DNA of 46,707 bases from assembly GCF_900110165.1 (NCBI RefSeq), contig NZ_FOCQ01000022.1:1-46707 (forward strand), given 5' to 3'. Each line of letters opens with the position of its first letter. Positions within the stretch are counted from its first letter, which is position 1. The position numbers and the translations under genes were made by a program. This document shows positions 34,758 through 43,093 of this stretch, piece after piece. The notes beneath the pieces are model-generated. The model worked only from the letters and a program-made list of their open reading frames with translations. It was not told the origin of the DNA and made no database searches. The stretch comes from Lihuaxuella thermophila. GTDB taxonomy: Bacteria; Bacillota; Bacilli; Thermoactinomycetales; Thermoactinomycetaceae.

Positions 34758-36224
34758 ATGAAAGATAAATACGATGTGATTGTTGTGGGCGCAGGTCCTG
34801 CCGGTATTTTTACCTGCTACGAAATGTCCTTGAAAATGCCGGAAGCCCGGGTCCTGCTCATCGACAAGGGACATGACATTTATTCTCGCAATTGTCCCAT
34901 TTTGCAGAAAAAGATTCAAAAATGCCCTCCTCCAGCCGGTAAAAAAGATTTTGCCGGTTGTGTTCCCGCCTGCTCCATTACCAACGGATTCGGGGGAGCA
35001 GGGGCCTATTCGGACGGCAAATTCAACATCACCAGCGAATTCGGCGGCTGGATGACGGATTATTTACCGACGGAAACGGTCGTGGATCTCATCAAATATG
35101 TGGATGAAATCAATCTGCAGCACGGAGCTACAGATACGATCACCGATCCGCTTACCGATCGGGTTCGGGAAATCGAAAAAAGAGCATACTCCGCCGGGCT
35201 GAAATTGCTCCGAGCCCGGGTCCGCCATCTGGGAACCGAACAAAACCTGAAGATTTTGGCCAGCATTTTTGAATATCTCAAAGACAAAGTAGAGATGAAA
35301 TTCAAAACGGAAGTCACGGACATCGTCACCGAAAAGAAAAACGGGCGGCATCAGGTAACGGGTGTTGAGCTGAACGACGGAACCATCCTTTCAGCGGAAA
35401 AAGTAGTGATTGTTCCCGGACGGGACGGGTCCGCATGGCTGGGCAAAGTCCTGAAAAAACGCCGCCTGAAAATGTCCGCCAACCAGGTGGATATCGGTGT
35501 CCGGGTGGAAACATCCAATATCGTCATGGAAGAAATTAACGAACATCTGTATGAAGGAAAGTTTATTTTCAATACTTCGGTAGGAACCCGGGTCCGGACT
35601 TTCTGCAGCAATCCCTCTGGACATGTGGTAGTGGAAAACCATTCGGGAATCATGCTGGCGAATGGACACGCCTATAAAGATCCCAATCTGGGCAGCGAAA
35701 ATACCAACTTTGCTCTTCTGGTTTCCCATCAATTTGATGATCCGTTTGACCAGCCGACCGAATATGCTCATGAAGTTTCCCGTTTAGCCAACCAGTTGTC
35801 GGGCGGCGGCGTGATTGTGCAAAAATACGGGGACATCCTTAAAGGCCGCCGCTCCACTCCCAAGCGGATCAGAGAAGGTTTTATCAACCCGACCTTAAAA
35901 GAGGCGGTACCCGGCGATCTGGGCCTCGTCTTGCCTTACAATACCATGAAGAGCCTGATCGAAATGATGGAAGCGCTGAATCGGGTCACACCGGGAATTG
36001 CCTCCGAACACACATTGTTCTACGGTGTGGAGGCCAAGTTTTACTCCGCCCGTCCAAAATTGGACGACCGCTTTGAATCCGAAATCGCCGGCTTATATGT
36101 AGGCGGCGACGGAGCCGGAATCACCCGCGGCCTGGCCCAGGCAAGCGCATGCGGTGTCTGGATTGCAAGAGCTATCGCTGAAAAGTTGACTGAGCCGTCC
36201 CATGCTCCGGTTCATCATGGATAA
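34758..36224 (+). CDS. Uncharacterised FAD-dependent dehydrogenase
   Basis: This is a 488-residue flavoprotein. The N-terminal FAD motif is VIVVGAGPAGIFTCYE, and the C-terminal FAD motif GLYVGGDGAGITRGLAQASACG is near residue 455. A cysteine-rich stretch RNCPILQKKIQKCPPPAGK ... FAGCVPACS (about 45-73) follows the dinucleotide fold. This fits the family of uncharacterised FAD-dependent dehydrogenases (COG2509-like) found in many Bacillota and anaerobes. The substrate is unknown. GTGAGGG precedes ATG 34758. It is a single gene with its own promoter and terminator and shows no operon link to the salvage genes. Confidence 0.85.
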   Translation: MKDKYDVIVVGAGPAGIFTCYEMSLKMPEARVLLIDKGHDIYSRNCPILQKKIQKCPPPAGKKDFAGCVPACSITNGFGGAGAYSDGKFNITSEFGGWMTDYLPTETVVDLIKYVDEINLQHGATDTITDPLTDRVREIEKRAYSAGLKLLRARVRHLGTEQNLKILASIFEYLKDKVEMKFKTEVTDIVTEKKNGRHQVTGVELNDGTILSAEKVVIVPGRDGSAWLGKVLKKRRLKMSANQVDIGVRVETSNIVMEEINEHLYEGKFIFNTSVGTRVRTFCSNPSGHVVVENHSGIMLANGHAYKDPNLGSENTNFALLVSHQFDDPFDQPTEYAHEVSRLANQLSGGGVIVQKYGDILKGRRSTPKRIREGFINPTLKEAVPGDLGLVLPYNTMKSLIEMMEALNRVTPGIASEHTLFYGVEAKFYSARPKLDDRFESEIAGLYVGGDGAGITRGLAQASACGVWIARAIAEKLTEPSHAPVHHG

Positions 36225-36270
36225 TGTCTGTTCCATCCAGATCCAACCGTAAATATGGGATAACAAAGCA

Positions 36271-36301
36271 CCCCCTGAAGACCGGCACTCTCTTCAGGGG
36301 G
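36271..36301. terminator. Strong hairpin between convergent genes, probable bidirectional terminator
   Basis: CCCCCTGAAGA (36271-36281) and TCTTCAGGGGG (36291-36301) form a perfect 11-bp stem around a 9-base loop. It is followed by GTTTAGG on the plus side and TGCTTTGTT on the minus side. The T-runs are short, but the place between convergent stops fits. The rest of 36225-36452 shows no gene. Confidence 0.65.
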
Positions 36302-36452
36302 TTTAGGCAATTTCAATTCTTCCCAGAAGTGCGGTTTTTCCTTTGTCGGAGCCGTCAGAGGCGATTTCTCCACGCAGGCACGTTTCGCCTGTTTTCCATA
36401 AACCCATGACCACTCCTCCGCACATATTTCTGATCCCATCCCGCAGGGAGAT

Positions 36453-39224
36453 TCAGTCCAAGTGGTTTTGAGAAACCATCTCGCTGACATGCTTTTTTAC
36501 CTCCCCGCATCGGGCCGGGGCAGGGAGCATTTTTCCCGGATTGCAAAGATTTTCAGGATTAAAGACTTCGCGTACGGCCGTTTGAATCGCAAGCTCTTCT
36601 TCAGTGAACAGGTAACGCATCTCCTCGCGCTTTTCCAAACCCACTCCGTGTTCACCCGTGATACTGCCGCCAACTTCGACGCACACTTGAAGAATTTCCG
36701 AACCCGCCTGAACGGCGCGCTCCTCTTCCCCCGGTACCCGGGAATCAAACATAATCAGCGGATGCAGATTCCCATCGCCAGCGTGAAAAACGTTGGCAAT
36801 GCGGATTCCTTTTTCCCGACCGATCTCCTCTATGCGGGCGAGCACCTCCGGCAAGCGGCTGCGCGGAATCACCCCGTCTTGCACGAGATAATCCGGAGAG
36901 AGGGTGCCTACAGCCCCGAAAGCCGTTTTCCGGTTGGCCCACCACCGTTGTCTCTCCGCTTCGGAAGCAGCGGGCCGGACTTCCCGTACCCGGTGTTTCC
37001 GGCAAACATCGACAATCCGCTCAATCTGGTCATCCAGCCCTGATTCTACTCCGTCTACCTCAATCAACAAAACGGCGGCGATATCCCGCGGGTAACCAAC
37101 AGGAAAGGTTCCTTTTTCCACTGCCTCGATGGCCAGTGTATCCATCATCTCCAAAGCAGCCGGCAAGATCCCGGCGGCGATGATATCGGATACCGCTTCG
37201 CTGGCGGCACTCACCTCGTCGAACAGCGCCAGTACCGTTCGGACGCCTTCCGGCTTCTTCATCAAGCGGACGGTGATTTCCGTGACAATTCCCAATGTCC
37301 CTTCCGATCCGACCACCAACCCGACCAGGTCATAACCCGGTTCGTCGGGCAATCCTCCGAGTTCAACCACCTCGCCGTCGGGAAGAACCATCTTGACCCC
37401 GAGTACATGGTTGGTAGTAACCCCGTACTTCAGGCAATGGGCACCACCGGCATTTTCACCCACGTTCCCGCCGATCGTACACGCTTGTTGGCTCGAAGGA
37501 TCGGGAGCATAGTAATACCCCTGGCCTGCCACCGATTGCGTCAAATGAAGGTTGATATACCCCGGTTGGACAACTGCACGCCGGTTGGGCAAATCGACGT
37601 GCAACAGACGATTCATCCGGACCAGGCTGATGATGACTTCCCCGCCGGTCGGAGTGGCGCCGCCGCTCAAACCGGTGCCCGCACCGCGCGGAATAAAAGG
37701 GATCTTGCGCTCATTCAGCAGACGAACCACCGCGGCCACTTCTTCCGTGTCCTTTGGGAACACGACCGCCCGGGGGAGTGCCTTTTGCAACGTGTAGGCA
37801 TCGCATTCGTACGAGACCAACTCTTCATGGCGAAAGAGTACGCCATTGTCACCCACACAGCGCATCAGTTCATCAATCAATCCCTCATCGCCGTTCTGCT
37901 CCCGTCCAGCTTCCCTCCGATAAGCTTCGTCCAGCAATTCGATGGTGTGAACGACCCGCTCACGTCCGCCGCGGCGACCTACACCCATAGCCATCTGCAG
38001 CAGGCAACCCGGGTTTCCCGTCGCAATCCAATCCACTCCGTCCGGAACATCGTCCATTTTTCTTTCCAGCAGGCGACCGGCCATATCCGGATACGTCAAA
38101 TTGTACACTCCTGCACTGCCGCAGCAACGGTCAGCTCCGGGCATCTCGATGAGCGTCAACCCCGGGATGCTCCGCAAAATTTCGCGCGGCTGGCTGCGAA
38201 TCCCTTGACCGTGCGCAAGGTGGCAGGCCTCATGATAAGTCACTCTTCCATCCAGTCTCCCTTGGGGGGCTTCCCAGCCGATCTCGGAGAGAAAAGCGGT
38301 CACATCTTGGACCCGGCTGACGAATTCGGCTGCTTTTTCCCGGTAATCAGGATCGTTCTTCAAAAGTTCATCGTATTCTTTCATGGCGGAGCCGCAACCG
38401 GCAGCGTTTACGATCACCCGGTCCACTCCGGCCTGCAAAAACGCATCAATATTTTGCCGCGCCAGCATTTTAGCCGTTTTTCGGTCACCGGCGTGCACTT
38501 GAAGCGCTCCGCAGCAGCGCTGTCCCTTTGGCACCACCACTTCACAACCGTTCCGGCTCAGGACGTGAACGGTGGCTTCATTGATTCCGGCGTACACTAC
38601 ATCCATCACGCAGCCGGTCAATAAGGCAACACGACAGCGTTGCTCACCCTTTGCAGGCGTCACCTCAGGTATGCTTCCCCGGGAAGGCCGCTTGGGAATC
38701 TCCGGCAATACGGCCTCCAGATCGCGCAAGTGGGCCGGAATCCATTTCAAAATACCCGCTTTTTTCGCGAACATACGAAGTCCGGACCGCTGGTAAAATC
38801 GCATCAACCTGCCCAAAACATGGAGGCGTCCGGGATAAGGAAACAAGTGGCGCAAAAAGAGGCGGCTCACCAATCCCTTCCATCCCTTTGGCGGCATTGC
38901 CCGGTAAAGCTGTCCGCGGGCCTCCTCAATCAGGGCACCCACCTTCACGCCGGACGGGCAAGCCGTCTCGCAAGCCCGGCAATCGAGACATTGAAACACG
39001 GGATCGTATAATCCCTGGTTGAGTCCGAGCCGTCCTTCCCCCACCGCTTTGATGAGATGAATCCTTCCGCGGGGGGAATGGTGTTCCAGGCGCTCTTCCT
39101 GATAAGTGGGACAAGCGTCCAAACACATCCCGCAGTGAATGCATGCTGACCACTTATTCGGGTCGGGCGGATCAGAAAACGGATATCCCTCTGGTTTTGG
39201 CAGCGGATGGAAGGAGTGGTTCAT
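36453..39224 (-). CDS. Natural fusion of glycolate-oxidase-type GlcF (Fe-S) and GlcD (FAD) subunits
   Basis: This is a 923-residue two-part protein. Residues 1 to about 440 are GlcF-like: two ferredoxin motifs (C28, C31, C34, C38 and C79, C82, C85, C89), then two CCG-type domains (GCVMDVVYAG ... CCGALQVHAG and HEACHLAHG ... CCGSAGVYN). From about 455 on it is GlcD-like: LIDELMRCVGDNG, PRGAGTGLSGGATPTGG for FAD pyrophosphate, HAGDGNLHPLI and TGEHGVGLEKREE. The linker RREAGREQNGDEG is short and polar with no stop. The product should pass electrons from a 2-hydroxyacid through FAD to Fe-S clusters in one chain. ATG 39224 follows GGGAGGG, one base after the GlcE stop. The substrate may be glycolate or D-lactate. 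Confidence 0.9.
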   Translation of the reverse strand: MNHSFHPLPKPEGYPFSDPPDPNKWSACIHCGMCLDACPTYQEERLEHHSPRGRIHLIKAVGEGRLGLNQGLYDPVFQCLDCRACETACPSGVKVGALIEEARGQLYRAMPPKGWKGLVSRLFLRHLFPYPGRLHVLGRLMRFYQRSGLRMFAKKAGILKWIPAHLRDLEAVLPEIPKRPSRGSIPEVTPAKGEQRCRVALLTGCVMDVVYAGINEATVHVLSRNGCEVVVPKGQRCCGALQVHAGDRKTAKMLARQNIDAFLQAGVDRVIVNAAGCGSAMKEYDELLKNDPDYREKAAEFVSRVQDVTAFLSEIGWEAPQGRLDGRVTYHEACHLAHGQGIRSQPREILRSIPGLTLIEMPGADRCCGSAGVYNLTYPDMAGRLLERKMDDVPDGVDWIATGNPGCLLQMAMGVGRRGGRERVVHTIELLDEAYRREAGREQNGDEGLIDELMRCVGDNGVLFRHEELVSYECDAYTLQKALPRAVVFPKDTEEVAAVVRLLNERKIPFIPRGAGTGLSGGATPTGGEVIISLVRMNRLLHVDLPNRRAVVQPGYINLHLTQSVAGQGYYYAPDPSSQQACTIGGNVGENAGGAHCLKYGVTTNHVLGVKMVLPDGEVVELGGLPDEPGYDLVGLVVGSEGTLGIVTEITVRLMKKPEGVRTVLALFDEVSAASEAVSDIIAAGILPAALEMMDTLAIEAVEKGTFPVGYPRDIAAVLLIEVDGVESGLDDQIERIVDVCRKHRVREVRPAASEAERQRWWANRKTAFGAVGTLSPDYLVQDGVIPRSRLPEVLARIEEIGREKGIRIANVFHAGDGNLHPLIMFDSRVPGEEERAVQAGSEILQVCVEVGGSITGEHGVGLEKREEMRYLFTEEELAIQTAVREVFNPENLCNPGKMLPAPARCGEVKKHVSEMVSQNHLD

Positions 39225-39225
39225 A

Positions 39226-40560
39226 TCAGATCCCTCCCACAAATCGTCCGGGATTAAACAGACTTCCCGGATCCAGACGTCCCTTCAATTTGCGCATCAG
39301 ACCAAAGCCTCCCGGAGTCCGTCCCCAGACAGGAACGCGATTCTTGACGCACAGAGGTGCATGCTCGACCACCAAATATCCGGATCTTTCTTCCAACCAT
39401 GACCGGATGAGCCCGATCGTCTCACACACTTGATCCAGTTGATTCATTGAAGCAAACAGGTTCACCCGCGTAATCCCGGTCCCGATCCCTCCATGCACAA
39501 TCGCTTCTATTCCCTGTTTTTCCGCAACATCACTCGCCTTCCAAACTGTCCCGGCGACCCGGTCAGGCAGGGTTATTGCCTTTAAAGCCACTTCCATTCC
39601 GGAAATGTCCGTTTCCAAGGCATTCGGGGTCAGCCGGCCCAAGCGATTCCACAGGCTCGCAGCTTGTTCCTGCTCCAACCATGCGCGAATGGAAAGCCCT
39701 TCCTCCTCCGCCCACCGGGCAACCAGGTTTCTCTGCGCGGTGACTGCTTTTTCTTCATCCTCAAAACCGATGACCCATGCACATCCTTCCCCGTCCAACC
39801 CGGTAAGAGAGCGAAGCGCCGTACCATTCACCAGCTCCATGGCACAAGGTTCCAATGAAGAGTCCCATACGCGGCGGCTAAAACGCATCATCGTTTCCCC
39901 ATCAGAGGCAGTTAATACCAAAACGGTTTCAGCCGGTGGCAATGGACGCAATTTAAATGTGCATTCAGTGATGATGCCCAGCGTTCCCATCGACCCGACA
40001 AAACATTTATTCATGTCATATCCGGCCACGTTTTTCACTACTTTTCCGCCGGTACGAATCATCTGTCCGTTTGCCAGGATCATCCTGAGTCCGGTTACCC
40101 AATCGCGCGGAGCCCCGTATTTCAGCCGTTTGGGTCCGGTTGATGCAGTTGCCACCAGGCCCCCTGCAGTGATGTGTTCCGGCCAACCGGGATCCAGCGG
40201 CAATACTTGTCCTTTTTCTTTCAGTTGTTTTTGCAAGTCTGCCAATGTCGTTCCCGCCCGAACAGTCACGATCAAATCGCCGGGGGAATGTTCGACAATC
40301 CCGTTCATACGGGCCAGAGATAACGTAATGGCACGCCCGCGAATCGAATTTCCATATGTCCCCCATCCTCCTTTGCCTTGCGGGACGATCGCAACTCCTT
40401 CCCTGGAAGCCCATCGCACGACGGATCTTGCCTGTTCTTCCGTATCGGCAAAAACAATGGCTTCGGTCTCCAATCCGCCATCTGATGAGGATGACTCGCG
40501 GGTCTTCACCCTTTCGGATCCCAGCTGTGCGATCAATCCGTCGATCCCGGTTCCACTCAC
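39226..40560 (-). CDS. glcE: GlcE-type FAD-binding subunit
   Basis: This is a 444-residue PCMH-type FAD protein with GKGGWGTYGNSIRGRAITLSLARMN and GLVATASTGPKRLKYG in the FAD domain, MRTGGK-like IRTGGKVVKNVAGYDMNK, and a C-terminal RLDPGSLFNPGRF typical of the glycolate oxidase family. It is the third subunit type next to GlcD and GlcF. It starts with GTG, preceded by GGGGAG, 45 bases after the GntR gene, and leads into the GlcF-GlcD fusion, so GntR-glcE-glcFD look like one transcript. Confidence 0.9.
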   Translation of the reverse strand: MSGTGIDGLIAQLGSERVKTRESSSSDGGLETEAIVFADTEEQARSVVRWASREGVAIVPQGKGGWGTYGNSIRGRAITLSLARMNGIVEHSPGDLIVTVRAGTTLADLQKQLKEKGQVLPLDPGWPEHITAGGLVATASTGPKRLKYGAPRDWVTGLRMILANGQMIRTGGKVVKNVAGYDMNKCFVGSMGTLGIITECTFKLRPLPPAETVLVLTASDGETMMRFSRRVWDSSLEPCAMELVNGTALRSLTGLDGEGCAWVIGFEDEEKAVTAQRNLVARWAEEEGLSIRAWLEQEQAASLWNRLGRLTPNALETDISGMEVALKAITLPDRVAGTVWKASDVAEKQGIEAIVHGGIGTGITRVNLFASMNQLDQVCETIGLIRSWLEERSGYLVVEHAPLCVKNRVPVWGRTPGGFGLMRKLKGRLDPGSLFNPGRFVGGI

Positions 40561-40605
40561 AAGATCACTCCCCTTTTTCGAGCCCCAAACACAACGGGAG
40601 ACCGT

Positions 40606-41256
40606 TCAAATGCTTTGGCGATACAGATCAATATAAGACTGTTGTTGTTTTTTCAAATGTTGAACCATGGCTTCTTCCGCCCTGCCGTTTTTAAGTCCGT
40701 CAATGATCTGCTGATGTTCGGCGATCACTTCCTCCCGCCTCGATTCCCGGTGCAGGACACGCATTCCGATTCGCCGGATCATATCCGAAGTTTGAATAAA
40801 TACAGCCACCAGTCTCCGGTTGCCGGCCAATTCAAACATCCATTGATGAAAATCTTTGTCCAATAACATGAAATCGTAGTCGTTTTGCTCCCTGCTGCTT
40901 ACTTTCATCGATTGCAAGATCGTTTCCAACTGCTTTAAGCTTTTTAAGTCCATATGGGACTGAATTTTGTTTACGACATAAGTTTCAAGGATCAAGCGAA
41001 TTTCAAAGAGATCATGAATATCCTGGGTGGTGACCGGACTGACAAATGTTCCTTTGTAAGGGATACTGTAGATCCACCCTTCCGCTTCGAGAGTCTGAAT
41101 CGCTTCGCGGAACGGGGTTCTGCTGATTTGAAACCGTTCATGCGCAGACCGTTCCGTAATCATCTCATGATCATGGAACTCGCCCCGAATAATCGCTTCT
41201 TTTAAAATGGTATACGCCTGTAACTTCAGCGGGTTTGGCCTTGGTAACTGCTTCAC
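40606..41256 (-). CDS. GntR family regulator with FCD domain
   Basis: This is a 216-residue regulator. The N-terminal winged helix is at about residues 8-75 (QAYTILKEAIIRGEF, ERFQISRTPFREAIQTLEAEGWI, GTFVSPV), followed by the all-helical FCD ligand domain with metal-site histidines (DKDFHQWMFELAGN, EVIAEHQQIIDGL). GlcC and LldR are relatives that respond to glycolate or lactate. It lies directly upstream of glcE on the same strand and probably controls the locus by feedback. GTG 41256 is preceded by GGGGAGG. Confidence 0.92.
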   Translation of the reverse strand: MKQLPRPNPLKLQAYTILKEAIIRGEFHDHEMITERSAHERFQISRTPFREAIQTLEAEGWIYSIPYKGTFVSPVTTQDIHDLFEIRLILETYVVNKIQSHMDLKSLKQLETILQSMKVSSREQNDYDFMLLDKDFHQWMFELAGNRRLVAVFIQTSDMIRRIGMRVLHRESRREEVIAEHQQIIDGLKNGRAEEAMVQHLKKQQQSYIDLYRQSI

Positions 41257-41325
41257 GTTGAACCTCCCCTCCCTGTCATCGCGCTGCGCTCATCAAAACA
41301 GACTGACCAAAAACCATTCCGATAT

Positions 41326-41335
41326 ATTATACAAT
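41326..41335. promoter_or_regulatory. Candidate GntR site or promoter box
   Basis: ATTATACAAT (ATTGTATAAT on the minus strand) lies in an AT-rich stretch 70 bases before the GntR start. It looks like the AT-TGTATA-AT sites of FCD regulators and also holds a TATAAT box. I cannot tell the two apart. The rest of 41257-41522 is AT-rich and shows no gene. Confidence 0.3.
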
Positions 41336-41522
41336 AAATATTATATAAAATATTTAGATAATTTGTACATGTCTTTTGATCAAAACACCGAAAATGAGCA
41401 AAAGAAGTCTACTTATCAGAAATTATCTCTATCCATTCGCAATGTTCTCGTCAATCGAATCTCTCGATCGAAAAAGGAACTTGCAACCTCATTTTCCATT
41501 TAAGAGGCGATCGCTATTTTAA

Positions 41523-41735
41523 TCAGTGCGTGACCTGGAGCAGTTTGGCTTGCAATGCCGGAGTAATCTCACCCATTTTATCCCACACAATAGTTCCACC
41601 GTTCGCAGCCCCGAATTTTCTCTTGGCCGATTCTTCGACGGCACCGGTTAACGCCTTTATATTTTCGTCTCTTTCGTTTCACTTGGGATTGGATTGAACG
41701 CATGACACGGTAAACGACTTGGTGAGCTTTGCCAT
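41523..41735 (-). pseudogene. Decayed chimeric reading frame: nitrilase-like start joined to a sigma-54 activator fragment
   Basis: From ATG 41735, placed after GGAGG and 14 bases beyond the glcF stop, the frame reads MAKLTKSFTVSCVQSNPK and then a TGA at 41681-41679. That start looks like the first strand of a carbon-nitrogen hydrolase. Past the TGA the same frame goes on as NERDENIKALTGAVEESAK and then FGAANGGTIVWDKMGEITP and ALQAKLLQVTH before a TGA at 41523. The second half matches the centre of sigma-54-dependent AAA+ activators, which have GAFTGA and then ANGGTIFLDEIGE with LQAKLLRVL. Key residues are lost (DE of Walker B reads DK). The two families must have been joined by a deletion. 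The activator part is convincing; the nitrilase part is tentative. Confidence 0.55.
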
Positions 41736-41749
41736 CTCCATTCCTCCGC

Positions 41750-43093
41750 TCACTCAAATCCACATGCTTCCGCAAGCACATCTACGATGTGCACAGCCTG
41801 CATATGGTTGGATAAGCCGAGCCGTTCTGCCCCTAGCCGCATCTGGAGTAAACAACCGGGATTGGCGGTAACTATGGTGGTCGCGCCCATCGCTTTTACT
41901 TTTTCCATCTTCTTATCCAGAATTTTGATCGATTCCTCATAATTCAACATGTTATAGATCCCCCCTGATCCGCAACATGATCCACTATCTTCCCATTCAA
42001 CAACGTCCGCCCCCGGTATCGAACGCAGCAAATGACGGGGTTCGTCATACACGCCCTGCACATACCGCAAATGGCAGGAATCCTGGTAGATTAGAACTCC
42101 GCGCCGCTCCTTTCTATACGAAAGAGGACCGTATTGCATCAAAATTTCGCTGATGTCCCTTGACCGATTGACAAACCGTGCGGCTCTCTCCTTCCAATGT
42201 TGATCTTCCATGAGCAGGTGATCGTATTCACGCAGGATCGCCCCACACCCGCCGGCGTTATTGACGTAGAAATCGGCCTCGGATTTTTCAAAAGCTTCAA
42301 TGTTCGCTTTCGCCAATGCTTTCGCCTGTTCCAGAAGACCTTGATGGGCGTGCAGAGCCCCGCAACAGGTTTGATTTTGGGGCATAACCACTTCACATCC
42401 CACCGATGTGAGAAGTTCGATCGTCAGCCGGTTGGTCCGGTACATCAGGGCATCCATCACACAGCCGGCAAAAAAAGCCACCCGTGATTTCTTTTGTCCT
42501 TTTGCAGAAATCACCGTTCCCCATTTGTATCGTTTCCCCGGTGATTCCAGAGATGGAAGAACGTTCTCCAAATTAGCGAACGGTTCAGATATTCGATGGA
42601 TTACTTTTGTCTTCCGAACGAATTTGGCGACACCGCTCTTTTGGTATAACCAGACTAAGTTTCCGATCGCACGCAATCGTTCGGGATATGGGAATAATTT
42701 CATCAAACTCAGTCTTTTCATTCTTTCACCAAACACAGCTCTCTCTTTCTCTTTTTGCGACTCTTCAATCGCCTGTTTGGCAAACTCCAAAATATGTCCA
42801 TATGGAACATTTACCGGACAAGCGACTTCACACGCCCGACAGCCCAAGCACAGATCGATCGGATTTTTTAGATTTTCCTGAATGTCGATCTTTCCTTCCG
42901 ATGCCAATCGGACCAGATTAATTCGTCCCCGGGGGGAAGCAGATTCCTTTCCCATCGAATCATACGTTGGACAAACGGGTAAGCAATAACCACATTGGAC
43001 ACATTTGTTTGTTAATGCATAAGTGGAATGGAATAATTGCTGCACCGGATTTCCATTGCTTTCCGGCTGATGGCTCTTTTGACTCAAACTCAT
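41750..43093 (-). CDS. glcF: GlcF-type iron-sulfur subunit of a 2-hydroxyacid oxidase
   Basis: This is a 447-residue protein with two ferredoxin motifs (C31, C34, C37, C41 and C82, C85, C88, C92) and two CCG-type domains (FFAGCVMDALMYRTN ... CCGALHAHQG and YQDSCHLRYVQG ... CCGSGGIYNM). It should carry electrons from the GlcD flavoprotein to the respiratory chain. ATG 43093 is chosen over the open frame to 43168: it overlaps the glcD stop as ATGA and AAGGTGG lies upstream. It is a clear paralogue of the first half of the fused protein at 36453-39224. No GlcE gene accompanies this pair. Confidence 0.92.
   Translation of the reverse strand: MSLSQKSHQPESNGNPVQQLFHSTYALTNKCVQCGYCLPVCPTYDSMGKESASPRGRINLVRLASEGKIDIQENLKNPIDLCLGCRACEVACPVNVPYGHILEFAKQAIEESQKEKERAVFGERMKRLSLMKLFPYPERLRAIGNLVWLYQKSGVAKFVRKTKVIHRISEPFANLENVLPSLESPGKRYKWGTVISAKGQKKSRVAFFAGCVMDALMYRTNRLTIELLTSVGCEVVMPQNQTCCGALHAHQGLLEQAKALAKANIEAFEKSEADFYVNNAGGCGAILREYDHLLMEDQHWKERAARFVNRSRDISEILMQYGPLSYRKERRGVLIYQDSCHLRYVQGVYDEPRHLLRSIPGADVVEWEDSGSCCGSGGIYNMLNYEESIKILDKKMEKVKAMGATTIVTANPGCLLQMRLGAERLGLSNHMQAVHIVDVLAEACGFE

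Noticed and set aside
37407-38624. A 405-codon plus-strand open frame opposite the GlcF-GlcD fusion
   Set aside because: It is antisense to a well-supported gene with intact Fe-S motifs, has no recognisable domain, and its composition is that of a complementary strand in high-GC coding DNA.
39605-40636. A 343-codon plus-strand open frame opposite glcE
   Set aside because: It lies antisense to glcE and extends across its start; low-complexity Ser/Pro/Arg composition marks it as a shadow.
41679-41681. The TGA inside the chimeric frame read as selenocysteine
   Set aside because: The frame joins pieces of two unrelated families and has lost key residues; no selenocysteine insertion hairpin is evident next to the TGA. 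A nonsense mutation or junction artefact is simpler.
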